A stretch of 64,000 nt of DNA from Rhodoligotrophos sp. CJ14 (lineage in GTDB: Bacteria > Pseudomonadota > Alphaproteobacteria > Rhizobiales > Im1), in NCBI RefSeq assembly GCF_038811545.1, contig NZ_CP133319.1, positions 4,476,001 to 4,540,000 of the forward strand. Direction: 5' to 3'. Below the pieces are notes generated by a model. The model ran no database searches. It was not told the origin of the DNA and worked only from the letters and a program-made list of their open reading frames with translations. Numbering within the stretch: the stretch's first letter is position 1; the number at the start of each line of letters is the position of its first letter. This document shows, piece by piece, positions 26,849 to 35,405 of the stretch. Position numbers and translations under genes: made by a program.

Positions 26849-28537
26849 ATGAAGCATTCAGGAGATATCGGCGGCGTGGCATTGAACCAGACTTCGCTTG
26901 CGCCGGCACTGCCGTATCGCGACCCTAACCTGTGCACCTTCTACCGTCATCAGGGCTGGTGGCCGGAAAAGACCATCTACGATTGTCTTATCGAGCAGGC
27001 GAAGGCGACGCCCGATAAGACGCTCATCGTCGAGCGCGACCACCGCATCAGCTATCGCCAAGCCTTATCTATGGCCGACAGCCTTGCAGCAGGCCTCCAC
27101 AGACGGGGTATAGGCCCAGGCGATATCGTCTCGGTCCAGCTGCCGAACTGGCGCTGGTTTCCTCTGTTGGAATATGCGCTCGCCCGATTGGGTGCCGCCT
27201 GCAATCCACTGCCGCCGATCTATCGCCACCGCGAGCTGCGCTTCATGCTGGGCTTGGTGAAGCCGAAGCTGGTGGTGACCTGCGGCACCTTTCGCGGCTT
27301 TGACCATGCGGCCATGATGCAGGATCTGCAGCGCGAACTGGGGCTTGGAGGGATTGTCATTGCCGAGGGCGAACCGCGCCCGGGAATGGAGCCGATCGAG
27401 CAGCTATTCGAGGATCCCTCGATCCTACCACCGTCATCCACCGATCCCAACACCATATCTGAAATCGCCTTCACCTCCGGCACGACCGGCGAGGCCAAGG
27501 GCGTGATGCACACCCACAACACCAACCTTTGCCCCGTGCTCGGATTGATCAAGCGGCAGAAGCTTGGGTCGGACGATGTCGTGTTGATGGCCTCGACCTT
27601 TGGTCACAATACTGGTTTCGTCTATGGCGGCCAGCTGCCGGTGGTCATGGGTGGCACCGTGGTGCTCATGGAAGCTTGGGATCCTGCCGCGGCGATCACC
27701 CTGATCGAGCGGGAGAAGGTCACCTGGTGCATGGGCGCGACACCCTTCCTGCGCGATCTCTGCGACATGGCCGCAATGCGCGGTGCAGAAAGCACCCGCA
27801 GCCTGCGCATCTTCCTCTGCTCGGGCGCGCCGATCCCTCGTGCCTTGTTGGCGAAGGCGCGGGCGACCATTGGCTGCGCGGTCGTCTCGGGCTGGGGCAT
27901 GACCGAGATCGGGCTTCAGACCCTGAGCGATGCTGAAGACAAGGGCGAGAAGGCGGCCGATACCGATGGATATACCATGGACGGTGCCGGTGTGAGGGTG
28001 TTGGACCCGGAAGGCCATGATGCACCCGCAGGCGTTGAAGGCGATATCGTGGCACGCGGGCCGACGCTCTTTGCCGGCTATTTCGAGCGCCCCGCGATGA
28101 CGGCCCAGTCCTTCACGGATGATGGCTGGTTTCATACGGGCGATCGCGGGCGTCTCGATGAAAGCGGCAATCTCAGAATTACCGGGCGCAGCAAGGACAT
28201 CATCGTTCGCGGCGGCGAGAACATCCCCGTCGTGGAGGTCGAGGAGCTCTTGCACAAGCATCCCCGCATCCGCAGCGTCGCGGTCGTGGGCATTCCCGAT
28301 CCGCGGCTACAGGAGCGCGCCTGCGCGGTGATCATTCCGGCCGATGATCCGCCGCTGAGCCTCGATGAGATCAAGACCTATCTCGCCGAAATGCAGCTGG
28401 CCAAGCAGTATTTTCCGGAATTTCTCGAAATCCGGACCAGCTTTCCCACAACACCCAGCGGCAAGATCCAGAAATTCGTGCTTCGGCAAGAGCTGGCCGC
28501 CCGTTTCGCCGCTGCCACCGAGGAGACTCAGCAATGA
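26849..28537 (+). CDS. AMP-forming acyl-CoA ligase (cyclohexanecarboxylate/fatty acid type)
   Basis: This 562-residue ANL enzyme has the P-loop IAFTSGTTGEAKGV, the adenine motif SGWGMTEIG, the Asp-containing GWFHTGDRGRLDESG, the hinge ITGRSKDIIVRGGENI and the late catalytic Lys in TTPSGKIQKF. The N-terminus (FYRHQGWWPEKTIYDCLIEQ) resembles ligases of cyclohexanecarboxylate and medium-chain acids, but substrate cannot be fixed from sequence. It is the first gene of an operon; its stop overlaps the thiolase start by four bases. The TetR-type operator lies over its promoter. Confidence 0.9.
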   Translation: MKHSGDIGGVALNQTSLAPALPYRDPNLCTFYRHQGWWPEKTIYDCLIEQAKATPDKTLIVERDHRISYRQALSMADSLAAGLHRRGIGPGDIVSVQLPNWRWFPLLEYALARLGAACNPLPPIYRHRELRFMLGLVKPKLVVTCGTFRGFDHAAMMQDLQRELGLGGIVIAEGEPRPGMEPIEQLFEDPSILPPSSTDPNTISEIAFTSGTTGEAKGVMHTHNTNLCPVLGLIKRQKLGSDDVVLMASTFGHNTGFVYGGQLPVVMGGTVVLMEAWDPAAAITLIEREKVTWCMGATPFLRDLCDMAAMRGAESTRSLRIFLCSGAPIPRALLAKARATIGCAVVSGWGMTEIGLQTLSDAEDKGEKAADTDGYTMDGAGVRVLDPEGHDAPAGVEGDIVARGPTLFAGYFERPAMTAQSFTDDGWFHTGDRGRLDESGNLRITGRSKDIIVRGGENIPVVEVEELLHKHPRIRSVAVVGIPDPRLQERACAVIIPADDPPLSLDEIKTYLAEMQLAKQYFPEFLEIRTSFPTTPSGKIQKFVLRQELAARFAAATEETQQ

Positions 28538-29673
28538 TTGCGATTGTCGGGGTCGGCGAAACCGCCCCCACCAGGCGCTCGGAGAAGGACATTCGCGCGC
28601 TCACCGTGGAAGCGGCCCTCAGCGCCCTCGAGGATGCCGGGCTCGCGCCGTCGGACGTCGATGGCATCGTCACGGATGCGGGCATCATGCCGACCACGGT
28701 TCCCCATGAATGGATGGCTGCGCAGCTTGGCATCGATGCCCATTTCAGTGCCGCCTTGTCCTATGGCGGCACCGGGATCGTCGCCGCGCCCTTGCTTGCG
28801 GAGATGGCGATCCGACAAGGCCTGGCCGAGGTGGTGCTGTTCTATTTCGGGGTCGATTGGGGCAGCCGGCCGGGCGGGCCTTACGCCTTCCATCACATCT
28901 ATCCCGCCAAGATGACCTTCGAGAAGCCCTATGGGTTTTCTGGCCAGCCCAGCTATTTCGCCTTATGGGCGCGCCGCTATATGCATGAGTACGGATTGCA
29001 GGAGGAGGACCTGGGCCGCATAGCCGTCGCCCAGCGCGAGAATGCATTGCGCCATGGCGGCGGGCAAGTCTCCACGCCGCTCGAGCTTCCCGATTATTTC
29101 AACAGCCGGATGATCTCTGATCCCCTGCGCGCGGCCGATTGCTGCCTGATCACCGATGGGGCCGGCGCCTATATCATGACCAGCATGGAGCGCGCGCGCG
29201 ATTGCCGCAAGAAGCCCGTCGAGGTGCGCGGCGTCGGCTATGCGAGTGAGCCCATCACGGGCGATGACATCTTCACCCAGAAGAGCGATCTCCTTCGCCT
29301 GCCCGGCGTAGCGCGTGCCACCAGCCAAGCCCTGCGCGCGGCCGATATCACGCTGAACGATGTCGATTTTGCCGAGATTTATGACTGCTTCACGATCTCA
29401 TGTCTCATGCAGATCGAGGATCTCGGCTTTTGCGGCAAGGGCGAGGCTGCGGCATTCATTCGCGAGAAGGGGATCAGCATCAATGGCGGACTACCGGTCA
29501 ATACCCATGGGGGGTTCTTGTCTTACAGCTACAGGTTGGGAATAGAGCATGTCGTCGAGGCTGTACGGCAATTGCGGGGCGAGGCGGGGGAGGCGCAGCT
29601 TGCAGACCCGAAACTCGGCATCGTGACCGGGCTCTCGGTGCCCGATTACGGCCTGCTCGTGCTGGGAGCCTGA
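28534..29673 (+). CDS. thiolase-like (SCP2-type) enzyme, possible acyl-CoA aldolase
   Basis: This 379-residue protein of the thiolase fold keeps the second-half motifs DFAEIYDCFTISCLMQIEDL and GLPVNTHGGFLSYSYRLG. At the position of the N-terminal nucleophilic Cys it reads AALSYGGTG (residues 74-82), without cysteine. The usual SxGH near the end is also changed. Thiolase-like proteins without this Cys and paired with a DUF35 protein are known in steroid side-chain degradation (Ltp2 with ChsH2-type partner), where they act as retro-aldolases. The next gene is just such a DUF35 protein, so aldolase is as likely as thiolase. Confidence 0.85.
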   Translation: MIAIVGVGETAPTRRSEKDIRALTVEAALSALEDAGLAPSDVDGIVTDAGIMPTTVPHEWMAAQLGIDAHFSAALSYGGTGIVAAPLLAEMAIRQGLAEVVLFYFGVDWGSRPGGPYAFHHIYPAKMTFEKPYGFSGQPSYFALWARRYMHEYGLQEEDLGRIAVAQRENALRHGGGQVSTPLELPDYFNSRMISDPLRAADCCLITDGAGAYIMTSMERARDCRKKPVEVRGVGYASEPITGDDIFTQKSDLLRLPGVARATSQALRAADITLNDVDFAEIYDCFTISCLMQIEDLGFCGKGEAAAFIREKGISINGGLPVNTHGGFLSYSYRLGIEHVVEAVRQLRGEAGEAQLADPKLGIVTGLSVPDYGLLVLGA

Positions 29674-29677
29674 GACC

Positions 29678-30070
29678 ATGCAGCCCGAATTCGAGCGGTT
29701 CTTCGACGCGGTCCGTGGCTCACGGCTTGCCTTTCCCTATTGCACCGCCTGTGGCCGCTATCACTGGTACCCGATGAAGCGGTGCCCCCACTGCCGCAGC
29801 AATGATATTGAATGGCGCCCGGTGAGCGGCAGGGGGCAACTCTATTCCTGGACCGTCGTGCGTCATCCCTTCGACCCGGCCCTTGCCGAGGCGCTGCCCT
29901 ATGTGGTGGCCCTAGTAGAATTTCCCGATGCGCCGGGCATCCGCTTGGTGAGCAATCTCGTCGATATCGACCTGGACCGCCTCCATATCGGCATGGCGGT
30001 TGAGCCGGTCTATCCTGATACCGCTAGCAACGAGCCGGTCGTTCGCTTCCGGCCCATTACGCAAGGATAG
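29678..30070 (+). CDS. Zn-ribbon / OB-fold protein (DUF35), partner of the thiolase-like enzyme
   Basis: This 130-residue protein has an N-terminal rubredoxin-like zinc ribbon, YCTACGRYHWYPMKRCPHC (four Cys at about residues 22, 25, 36, 39). An OB-fold follows, with GRGQLYSWTVVRHPF and LVSNLVDIDLDRLHIGM. Such proteins bind CoA and stabilise thiolase-like partners. It follows the thiolase-like gene after 4 bases and closes the ligase operon. Confidence 0.92.
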   Translation: MQPEFERFFDAVRGSRLAFPYCTACGRYHWYPMKRCPHCRSNDIEWRPVSGRGQLYSWTVVRHPFDPALAEALPYVVALVEFPDAPGIRLVSNLVDIDLDRLHIGMAVEPVYPDTASNEPVVRFRPITQG

Positions 30071-30078
30071 CCAGTCGG

Positions 30079-30183
30079 CGAGCGCATTTTCGAGCGAAGT
30101 GGATACCGGTCCGCGTGAGGGAACTGCGACCAGGCAAAGACTGAGAGCGGCTTCGCGACTCGAGGAAAAGCGAAAACGCTCTA
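30079..30183. repeat. palindromic intergenic repeat of the Rhizobiales type
   Basis: The element opens with GAGCGCATTTTCGAGCGAAG and continues TGGATACCGG, then GCGACCAGGCAAAGACTGAG, and closes with GCGAAAACGCTCTAG. Its two ends are partly inverted copies (GAGCGCATTTTCG against reverse-complemented CGAAAACGCTC). I recall this element as widespread between genes in Rhizobiales genomes. Shorter relics lie at 34419-34453 and 63711-63760. Confidence 0.65.
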
Positions 30184-30192
30184 GGAGGCGTC

Positions 30193-31242
30193 ATGCACAC
30201 GGCACTGGTGGTGGGTGCAACCGGAGTGGTTGGCTGGGCCCTGATGGAGCGCCTGGCAGCAAGGCCTGGCTGGCGACCCGTTGGACTATGCCGCAGGATC
30301 CCGCCAGCGACCGCCCCGGGCACTTTCGTAAGCCTCGATCTCTTCGACAGGCAGGCATTGGCGAATGCCTCAGACCGGCTGGCAGAAACCACGCACCTTT
30401 TCATCACCCTGCGCGTGCCCGGTGCCGACCCCGAGGATGAGGTCAGGCGCAACACAGAACCGCTGCAGAACCTTATGACCGCCTTGGAGGCCGCTGGAGC
30501 CCCGCTGCAGCGGGTCTGTCTCGTTCACGGCACCAAATGGTATGGTTGTCATCGCGGCGCCTATATGACCCCCGCTAGGGAAGACCACCCGCGCGAGCCC
30601 TTTCCGAATTTCTATTACGCCCAGCATGATCTGATCGCCGAGCTGCAGCAGGGGCGCGACTGGACCTGGACCACCCTGCGGCCGCACACCGTTTGGGGCA
30701 GGTCGCAAGGCACGGGCAACAGTTTGATCATGGCTGTGGCCGTGTTGGCATCGCTGCGGAAGGCGCAAGGCCTCCCCCTTGATTTTCCCGGCGCCCGTGG
30801 CAATTGGATCAAGCTTTCTCAAGGCACGACCGCCGAACTCCTCGCCGAAGCCATGGAATGGGCCGCAACGACCCCGGCCTGCGCCAATCAGGATTTCAAC
30901 ATCACCAATGGCGACAGCTTCCGCTGGCAGCACCTCTGGCCCAAGATCGCAGAATTCTTCGGCATGGACGTAGGGGAGGTGGTCCCAACCCGCCTTGCTG
31001 AGACCATGAGCGGCGATCATGTGGCCTGGGCCGAGATCGCCGCCCGCCATGACCTTATCGAAAGCGATATCGGCCGACTGGTGAACTGGTCCTATCTCGA
31101 TGGCCTGCTTCAGGTCACCTGGGATGATTTGTCATCCACCGTGAAGGCACGGCGCTATGGCTTCACCCCGGCGGTCGACAGCGAAGATGCGTTTCTGAAC
31201 TGCCTCGATGATCTCCGCCGAGCGCGGATCGTTCCAAGGTGA
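30193..31242 (+). CDS. PRISE-like NAD(P)H-dependent enone reductase (SDR superfamily)
   Basis: This 349-residue Rossmann protein (ALVVGATGVVGWALMERL) resembles the progesterone 5-beta-reductase/iridoid synthase (PRISE) group. The group-specific catalytic Lys is in HGTKWYGCHRGAYMTP and the Tyr in FPNFYYAQHDLI, replacing the usual SDR YxxxK. ITNGDSFRWQHLWPKIAEFF is another family motif. These enzymes reduce the C=C bond of enones. AGGAGG precedes the start. The repeat element at 30079-30183 separates it from the ligase operon, so shared transcription is uncertain, but a reductase suits the pathway. Confidence 0.85.
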   Translation: MHTALVVGATGVVGWALMERLAARPGWRPVGLCRRIPPATAPGTFVSLDLFDRQALANASDRLAETTHLFITLRVPGADPEDEVRRNTEPLQNLMTALEAAGAPLQRVCLVHGTKWYGCHRGAYMTPAREDHPREPFPNFYYAQHDLIAELQQGRDWTWTTLRPHTVWGRSQGTGNSLIMAVAVLASLRKAQGLPLDFPGARGNWIKLSQGTTAELLAEAMEWAATTPACANQDFNITNGDSFRWQHLWPKIAEFFGMDVGEVVPTRLAETMSGDHVAWAEIAARHDLIESDIGRLVNWSYLDGLLQVTWDDLSSTVKARRYGFTPAVDSEDAFLNCLDDLRRARIVPR

Positions 31243-31275
31243 GAAAAGGCTCCGCGGATCGACGGCCGACGAAGC

Positions 31276-31929
31276 TTATGGGCGGGCTGATGCCGCGGTG
31301 AAGACAGCCAGCTGAGCAGCGAACGCCCGCTTGTAAGCGGGGCGCGCTTCGCCGCGGGCCACATAGGCGGAAAGCTTCGGATATTCTTCGAGTATCTCCG
31401 ATCCTTTCAATCTGAGCAGCACCGATAACATCAGAAGATCACCAGCGCTAAACGCACCATCGAGCCAGTCATGATCGCCAAGATGACGGGATAGGGCATC
31501 GAGCCGTTCGCGGATGCTGCCCTCGAGGGCTCGGAGGCGCTGCGCGTACCAGGGCTGGTCGCGCTCGAGGATGATCGTGAGGGCACGATCGAAGATCGGC
31601 GGCTCCACCGTGTTGAGCGCTGCGAACATCCACGTGATCGCGCGGGCCCGGGCATTTGGCTCTTCGGGCAGCAGACCCGCGTGGCGCTCCGCGATATGAA
31701 ACACGATCGCGCCCGACTCGAACAGGGCGAGATCGCCTTCTTCGTAGGTCGGTATCTGGCCGAAAGGATGAAGCGCGAGATGCGTGGGCTGTTTCATTGC
31801 TTCAAACGACAACAGGCGGACGTCGTAGGGCTGGCCGACCTCCTCGAGTGCCCAGCGAACGCGCATGTCACGCGGCAGCCCCTTGCCGCCATCGGGCGAT
31901 CGTTCGAAGGCTGTGATGGTGGGTGTCAT
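31276..31929 (-). CDS. glutathione S-transferase family protein
   Basis: This 217-residue protein has a thioredoxin-like N-terminal domain (MRVRWALEEVGQPYDVRLLS, then HPFGQIPTYEEGDLALFESG with the cis-Pro and ES glutathione-binding pair) and an all-helical C-terminal domain (WLDGAFSAGDLLMLSVLLRL). I chose the ATG at 31929; the frame upstream is not protein-like. The substrate is unknown. It converges with the PRISE-like gene, 33 bases apart. Confidence 0.92.
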   Translation of the reverse strand: MTPTITAFERSPDGGKGLPRDMRVRWALEEVGQPYDVRLLSFEAMKQPTHLALHPFGQIPTYEEGDLALFESGAIVFHIAERHAGLLPEEPNARARAITWMFAALNTVEPPIFDRALTIILERDQPWYAQRLRALEGSIRERLDALSRHLGDHDWLDGAFSAGDLLMLSVLLRLKGSEILEEYPKLSAYVARGEARPAYKRAFAAQLAVFTAASARP

Positions 31930-32372
31930 TGCAAGGGGCTCCGGTGATTGCAGGATGTATCGCGGGGTCGGGTGATTGGTTGCGAGCGCATTGTAGTCAA
32001 GCGACGGTAATCTGCCCAGTTTCGGTGACAGAAGGTCCATAGCCGGCCATTGAACCGCGGCCGGTTGATCCGCTTGGTTCGGCAACGTCCGTCGCGAAAT
32101 CTCTCTGCATTTTCGATGGGTGCTCCAGGCCGGTTCGTTCCCGAGCGAAGATCGTGCTTAGCGCCGGTCCCTTTTTCGACATGATTTTACCCTCTCATAG
32201 GGGGCTAACCTCTTTGATTGTTGTCACCAATTGAAAATTATCGTTTCCCCTTGCTCGCCTATCGGAGATATGGCTAACGTCGCCGAAGATAAAGTTTCTT
32301 AATAATTTATCTGTATACGAAGTTTTCGGGAGGCGAAGTGTTGCTCGGAGAAGTGCTGCGAAAGCAAGGCTT
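31930..32372. other. 443-base intergenic region between GST and glycosyltransferase
   Basis: No convincing coding frame. The stretch 32190-32340 is clearly more AT-rich than the rest of the window and probably carries the promoter for the glycosyltransferase, but no box pair is good enough to name. No hairpin or repeat stands out. Confidence 0.5.
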
Positions 32373-33323
32373 GTGTCCGCAATGAGAACAGATCTTGCGA
32401 ATGTTCCGGTCGTTTCAGTCGTAATGACTGCGAAAGACCAGGAGCCATATATTTCCGCCGCGATTGAGAGCATACTGGATCAGAGTTATACCGATTTTGA
32501 GCTGATCGTTATTGATGATGGCTCAACTGACCGCACGGGCCAGATCATTCAGGAGATCGCAGCACGTGATCCGCGGGTCGTCGTCTCATCTTGCCCCACA
32601 CGTGGGCGCGTTCCCTGCCTGAACCACGCATTGTCGGTGGTGCGCGGGCGCTATATCGCCATCATGGACGCGGATGATCTGTCCCATCCCGAGCGCTTGC
32701 GCCTGCAGGTCGAGTACCTCGAGGCCAACCCGGATGTGCAGGTCCTGGGGTCTCGCCATGCCGACCTCAGGCAGAACGAGTTCGCTATTCCGCCCCTCGT
32801 CGGGCGTGCGGTCGCGATGAAGCCGGTCATGCCGCGCAGCCGGTTGCGTGGTTTCAACATTCGTCCCTTGCCCCTGATGCACGCCACGGCGCTCATGAGG
32901 CGCGAAGCCTTGGACCGCATCGGCGGCTACCGGCGCGCGTTCAGGCATCAGGAAGACACCGATCTCTTCATGCGTCTTGAAGAGGTGGGGGAGATCCGGA
33001 ACCTTCCCGAGGTGCTTTACTTTTACCGGAGGCATGAGAACAACACCGGCCGCAGGCATCCGGTGGCCCAGACCGCATCCTGGGTCCTGTCGGTGATCCT
33101 GGCCAAACGCCGGCGGCGCGGCCGTGATGATTGGGCGGACGCCGCATCGACCGGCGAGATCTGGCGAAAACTGGCACTCCACGAACCGGCATTGGCCTTG
33201 CATGCGGGCTTGCTTGTCTTGTTTCAGTACATGCGCAAGAAACGAAAGCATGTCGCACAACACCGCTGGCAGAAGCTGGCGGTGGGGACGGTCGGTTCGC
33301 AAATGGCTCAATCCGACACGTAA
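32373..33323 (+). CDS. family 2 glycosyltransferase (GT-A)
   Basis: This 316-residue GT2 enzyme moves a sugar from a nucleotide donor. The N-terminal core reads PVVSVVMTAKDQEPYISAAI and DFELIVIDDGSTDRTGQI; the metal-binding DxD-type motif is in YIAIMDADDLSHPERL, and the acceptor-side motif is RHQEDTDLFMRL. The start could be GTG 32373 or ATG 32382; neither has a strong ribosome site. No membrane anchor is evident. A second GT2 gene follows 114 bases downstream. Acceptor is unknown, possibly a cell-surface polysaccharide. Confidence 0.9.
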   Translation: MSAMRTDLANVPVVSVVMTAKDQEPYISAAIESILDQSYTDFELIVIDDGSTDRTGQIIQEIAARDPRVVVSSCPTRGRVPCLNHALSVVRGRYIAIMDADDLSHPERLRLQVEYLEANPDVQVLGSRHADLRQNEFAIPPLVGRAVAMKPVMPRSRLRGFNIRPLPLMHATALMRREALDRIGGYRRAFRHQEDTDLFMRLEEVGEIRNLPEVLYFYRRHENNTGRRHPVAQTASWVLSVILAKRRRRGRDDWADAASTGEIWRKLALHEPALALHAGLLVLFQYMRKKRKHVAQHRWQKLAVGTVGSQMAQSDT

Positions 33324-33437
33324 GCCGGATTGGCGGATAGGAATAGGTCTTCGGTAAGGCAATGTCCCTTTGGTCGCTGGGAACGGCATGGGCCGCCGAC
33401 CCTCTCGGGGCGTTGGTCATTTTAGGAGTTGGACGTT

Positions 33438-34361
33438 ATGCGTCGCGTTTCCGTAGTCCTTCCGACGTACAATCGTGCGCATTCGGTTGGCCGGGCGATT
33501 TCGAGCGTGTTGGCCCAAGAATTCGGTGATTTCGAGCTGATCATCGTTGATGACGGTTCGACCGATGAGACCGAAGCGGTTATCCGCGGCTTCGTCGATG
33601 ATCGCCTCATTTATCTGAAGCAGGACGTGAACCTCGGCGTGAACGCCGCGCGCAACCGCGCCATTGCTGCGGCCACGGGCGAACTGGTCTGCTTCCTCGA
33701 CAGCGATGATGAGTTCCTGCCCCATAAGCTGCGAACCGTCGTTGACTATTTCGAAGCGCAGCCTGAAACCGCATTACTGATCGATTCCTTCGAGCTTTCG
33801 AAGGCCGGCAAGCCCGGCGAACCCTGTAAGGTTCGGCGCAATCCGGATCTGGACGACAGTGCCGAAATCGAGCGGCGGATTTACGCGCGCGAGATCTACA
33901 AGGCAACGCCGGCCCTGAACGTCCGCCGCCCTGCGCTCATGGCAGTCGGCGGCTTCGATCACGCGCTTGAGCGCCGCGAGGACATGGATCTGGCTTTGAA
34001 GCTGGCGCGCTGTGGCAAATGCGCCTCCACCGCAAAGGTCCTGTGGCGCAAGCATTGGACCTTTGGCAGCTTGTCGAACAAGAGCAGCACCTTCATGGGG
34101 GCAGTGCTCGGCATTTGCGCCCGCCATCCCGACTATTTGGCCAAGCCTGAGTTCCGGATAGGCCTCGCCCGTGACGTATCCCGTCATGTATTCCGTCTGG
34201 CCCTGAAGGGGCATTTCGCCGCCGCAGGCGGTGACGTGCGGCGCTTTATCAAGGCCCATGGCGGGTTGCGCACGGCGCATCTGATGGCGGTGGGCGTCGT
34301 CGAGATGAGCCGGCGCAACTTTGGCGCGGGCCATGCCGACGCAGGCTATGGCACGTCCTGA
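33438..34361 (+). CDS. family 2 glycosyltransferase (GT-A)
   Basis: This 307-residue GT2 enzyme has RRVSVVLPTYNRAHSVGRAI, FELIIVDDGSTDETEAVI, the DxD-type motif in LVCFLDSDDEFLPHKL, and the catalytic region ALERREDMDLALKLARCGKC. I chose the ATG at 33438 because AGGAG lies 9 bases upstream; a TTG nine bases earlier is in frame. Only the GT-A core motifs are shared with the preceding gene, so these are two enzymes, not a recent duplication. They may act in turn on one glycan. Confidence 0.9.
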   Translation: MRRVSVVLPTYNRAHSVGRAISSVLAQEFGDFELIIVDDGSTDETEAVIRGFVDDRLIYLKQDVNLGVNAARNRAIAAATGELVCFLDSDDEFLPHKLRTVVDYFEAQPETALLIDSFELSKAGKPGEPCKVRRNPDLDDSAEIERRIYAREIYKATPALNVRRPALMAVGGFDHALERREDMDLALKLARCGKCASTAKVLWRKHWTFGSLSNKSSTFMGAVLGICARHPDYLAKPEFRIGLARDVSRHVFRLALKGHFAAAGGDVRRFIKAHGGLRTAHLMAVGVVEMSRRNFGAGHADAGYGTS

Positions 34362-34418
34362 TCGTTACGCTCAAGCTCGTCTGGACGATCGCCGGGCCTA
34401 GATCCTGCTCGGGGCTCC

Positions 34419-34453
34419 TCGAGCGCATTTGTCGAGCTGAGGAGAACCGCTTA
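34419..34453. repeat. degenerate copy of the palindromic intergenic element
   Basis: TCGAGCGCATTTGTCGAGCT followed by GAGGAGAACCGCTT resembles the first 35 bases of the element at 30079. It lies just beyond the 3' end of the second glycosyltransferase and overlaps the last codons of the convergent cupin gene. Confidence 0.45.
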
Positions 34454-34756
34454 CACCGCCGCCTTGTATTCGATCTCGATGAACGCCATCGGCTCGGCGC
34501 CGGCATTGATGACATTATGCGCGACGCCCGCATCACGCCGATAGGTCGAGCCTGCGGGCCTGTCGACCCGCTGCGTGCCGTTTGCATCCTCCAGCTGGAA
34601 GGCGCAGTCGGTCATGGTCACCACCACATAGCCATAGCCATGCACATGATGGCCGGTCTCGGCGCCCGGCGCGAAATCCCAGCGGGTGATGCGGACCACA
34701 TCATCATCGAGCAGGGTAGTCGGCACGGCGGCGGGCCTTGCTTTAATGTCGCTCAT
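34451..34756 (-). CDS. small cupin-domain protein
   Basis: This 101-residue single-domain cupin shows TRWDFAPGAETGHHVHGYGY with the metal-ligand histidines and second motif AGSTYRRDAGVAHNVINAGA. The final strand is MAFIEIEYK. The ATG at 34756 has AGGAGCG upstream and is chosen over longer frames. It could be a small-molecule binding protein or an isomerase/dioxygenase-like enzyme. It is divergent from the acetyltransferase. Confidence 0.88.
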   Translation of the reverse strand: MSDIKARPAAVPTTLLDDDVVRITRWDFAPGAETGHHVHGYGYVVVTMTDCAFQLEDANGTQRVDRPAGSTYRRDAGVAHNVINAGAEPMAFIEIEYKAAV

Positions 34757-34919
34757 CGCAAATCGCTCCTGGTCTGAATGCTCGGGCGTATCACCATGAG
34801 CGTCCTGCTGCAATGCTGGGAAAGGAGATCGTCTGGCGATGCCGGCAATCTCGGCGGCGGAGGGCCCGTGAACAGTCGAGCCCTTGACGCTAACTTGATC
34901 GTGTGGCTCGCCTGGCGAC

Positions 34920-35369
34920 ATGTTTATCTCTGATTTGCGGCGTGAGCCGGGCTTCATCGATATCGTAGCTGACCGGATCTGGCGCTCCTGGTGGCAGCCT
35001 AAGGGCTACCCCTTGGCATATATCCACGGCCGCCTGGAGGAGAATCTCGGCGCGACGCCCATTCCCTTCGCCCTTATCGCCCATCACGGCGCGCAGTTTC
35101 TGGGCACAGTCTCGGTCATTGCAAGCGACATGGACGAGCGGCCGGCCTATTCACCTCGGATTGCCGCTCTCTGGGTAGACCCCGAGCACCGCAACCAAGG
35201 CATTGGTGCGGCTTTGGTCGACGCTGCCACACGCTCAGCGTTCGCCATGGGCGTGGAGCGTCTCTATCTCTGCGCCGTCCCGGGAAAATCCGGCTACTAT
35301 GAGCGCCTCGGCTGGGAGATGCTCGAGCGCGATGTTGCGGGGCTCGATGTGCTGAGCCGCCAGGCCTGA
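34920..35369 (+). CDS. GNAT-family N-acetyltransferase
   Basis: This 149-residue compact GNAT has a central strand LGTVSVIASDMDERP, then AALWVDPEHRNQGIGAALVD with the acetyl-CoA loop RNQGIG, and the late helix-strand KSGYYERLGWEMLERD. The acceptor is unknown. It converges with the homocysteine methyltransferase-like gene, 36 bases apart. Confidence 0.88.
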   Translation: MFISDLRREPGFIDIVADRIWRSWWQPKGYPLAYIHGRLEENLGATPIPFALIAHHGAQFLGTVSVIASDMDERPAYSPRIAALWVDPEHRNQGIGAALVDAATRSAFAMGVERLYLCAVPGKSGYYERLGWEMLERDVAGLDVLSRQA

Positions 35370-35405
35370 TTGAGTTGTATCCACGGCAATGCCTATTTCT
35401 CTCGC

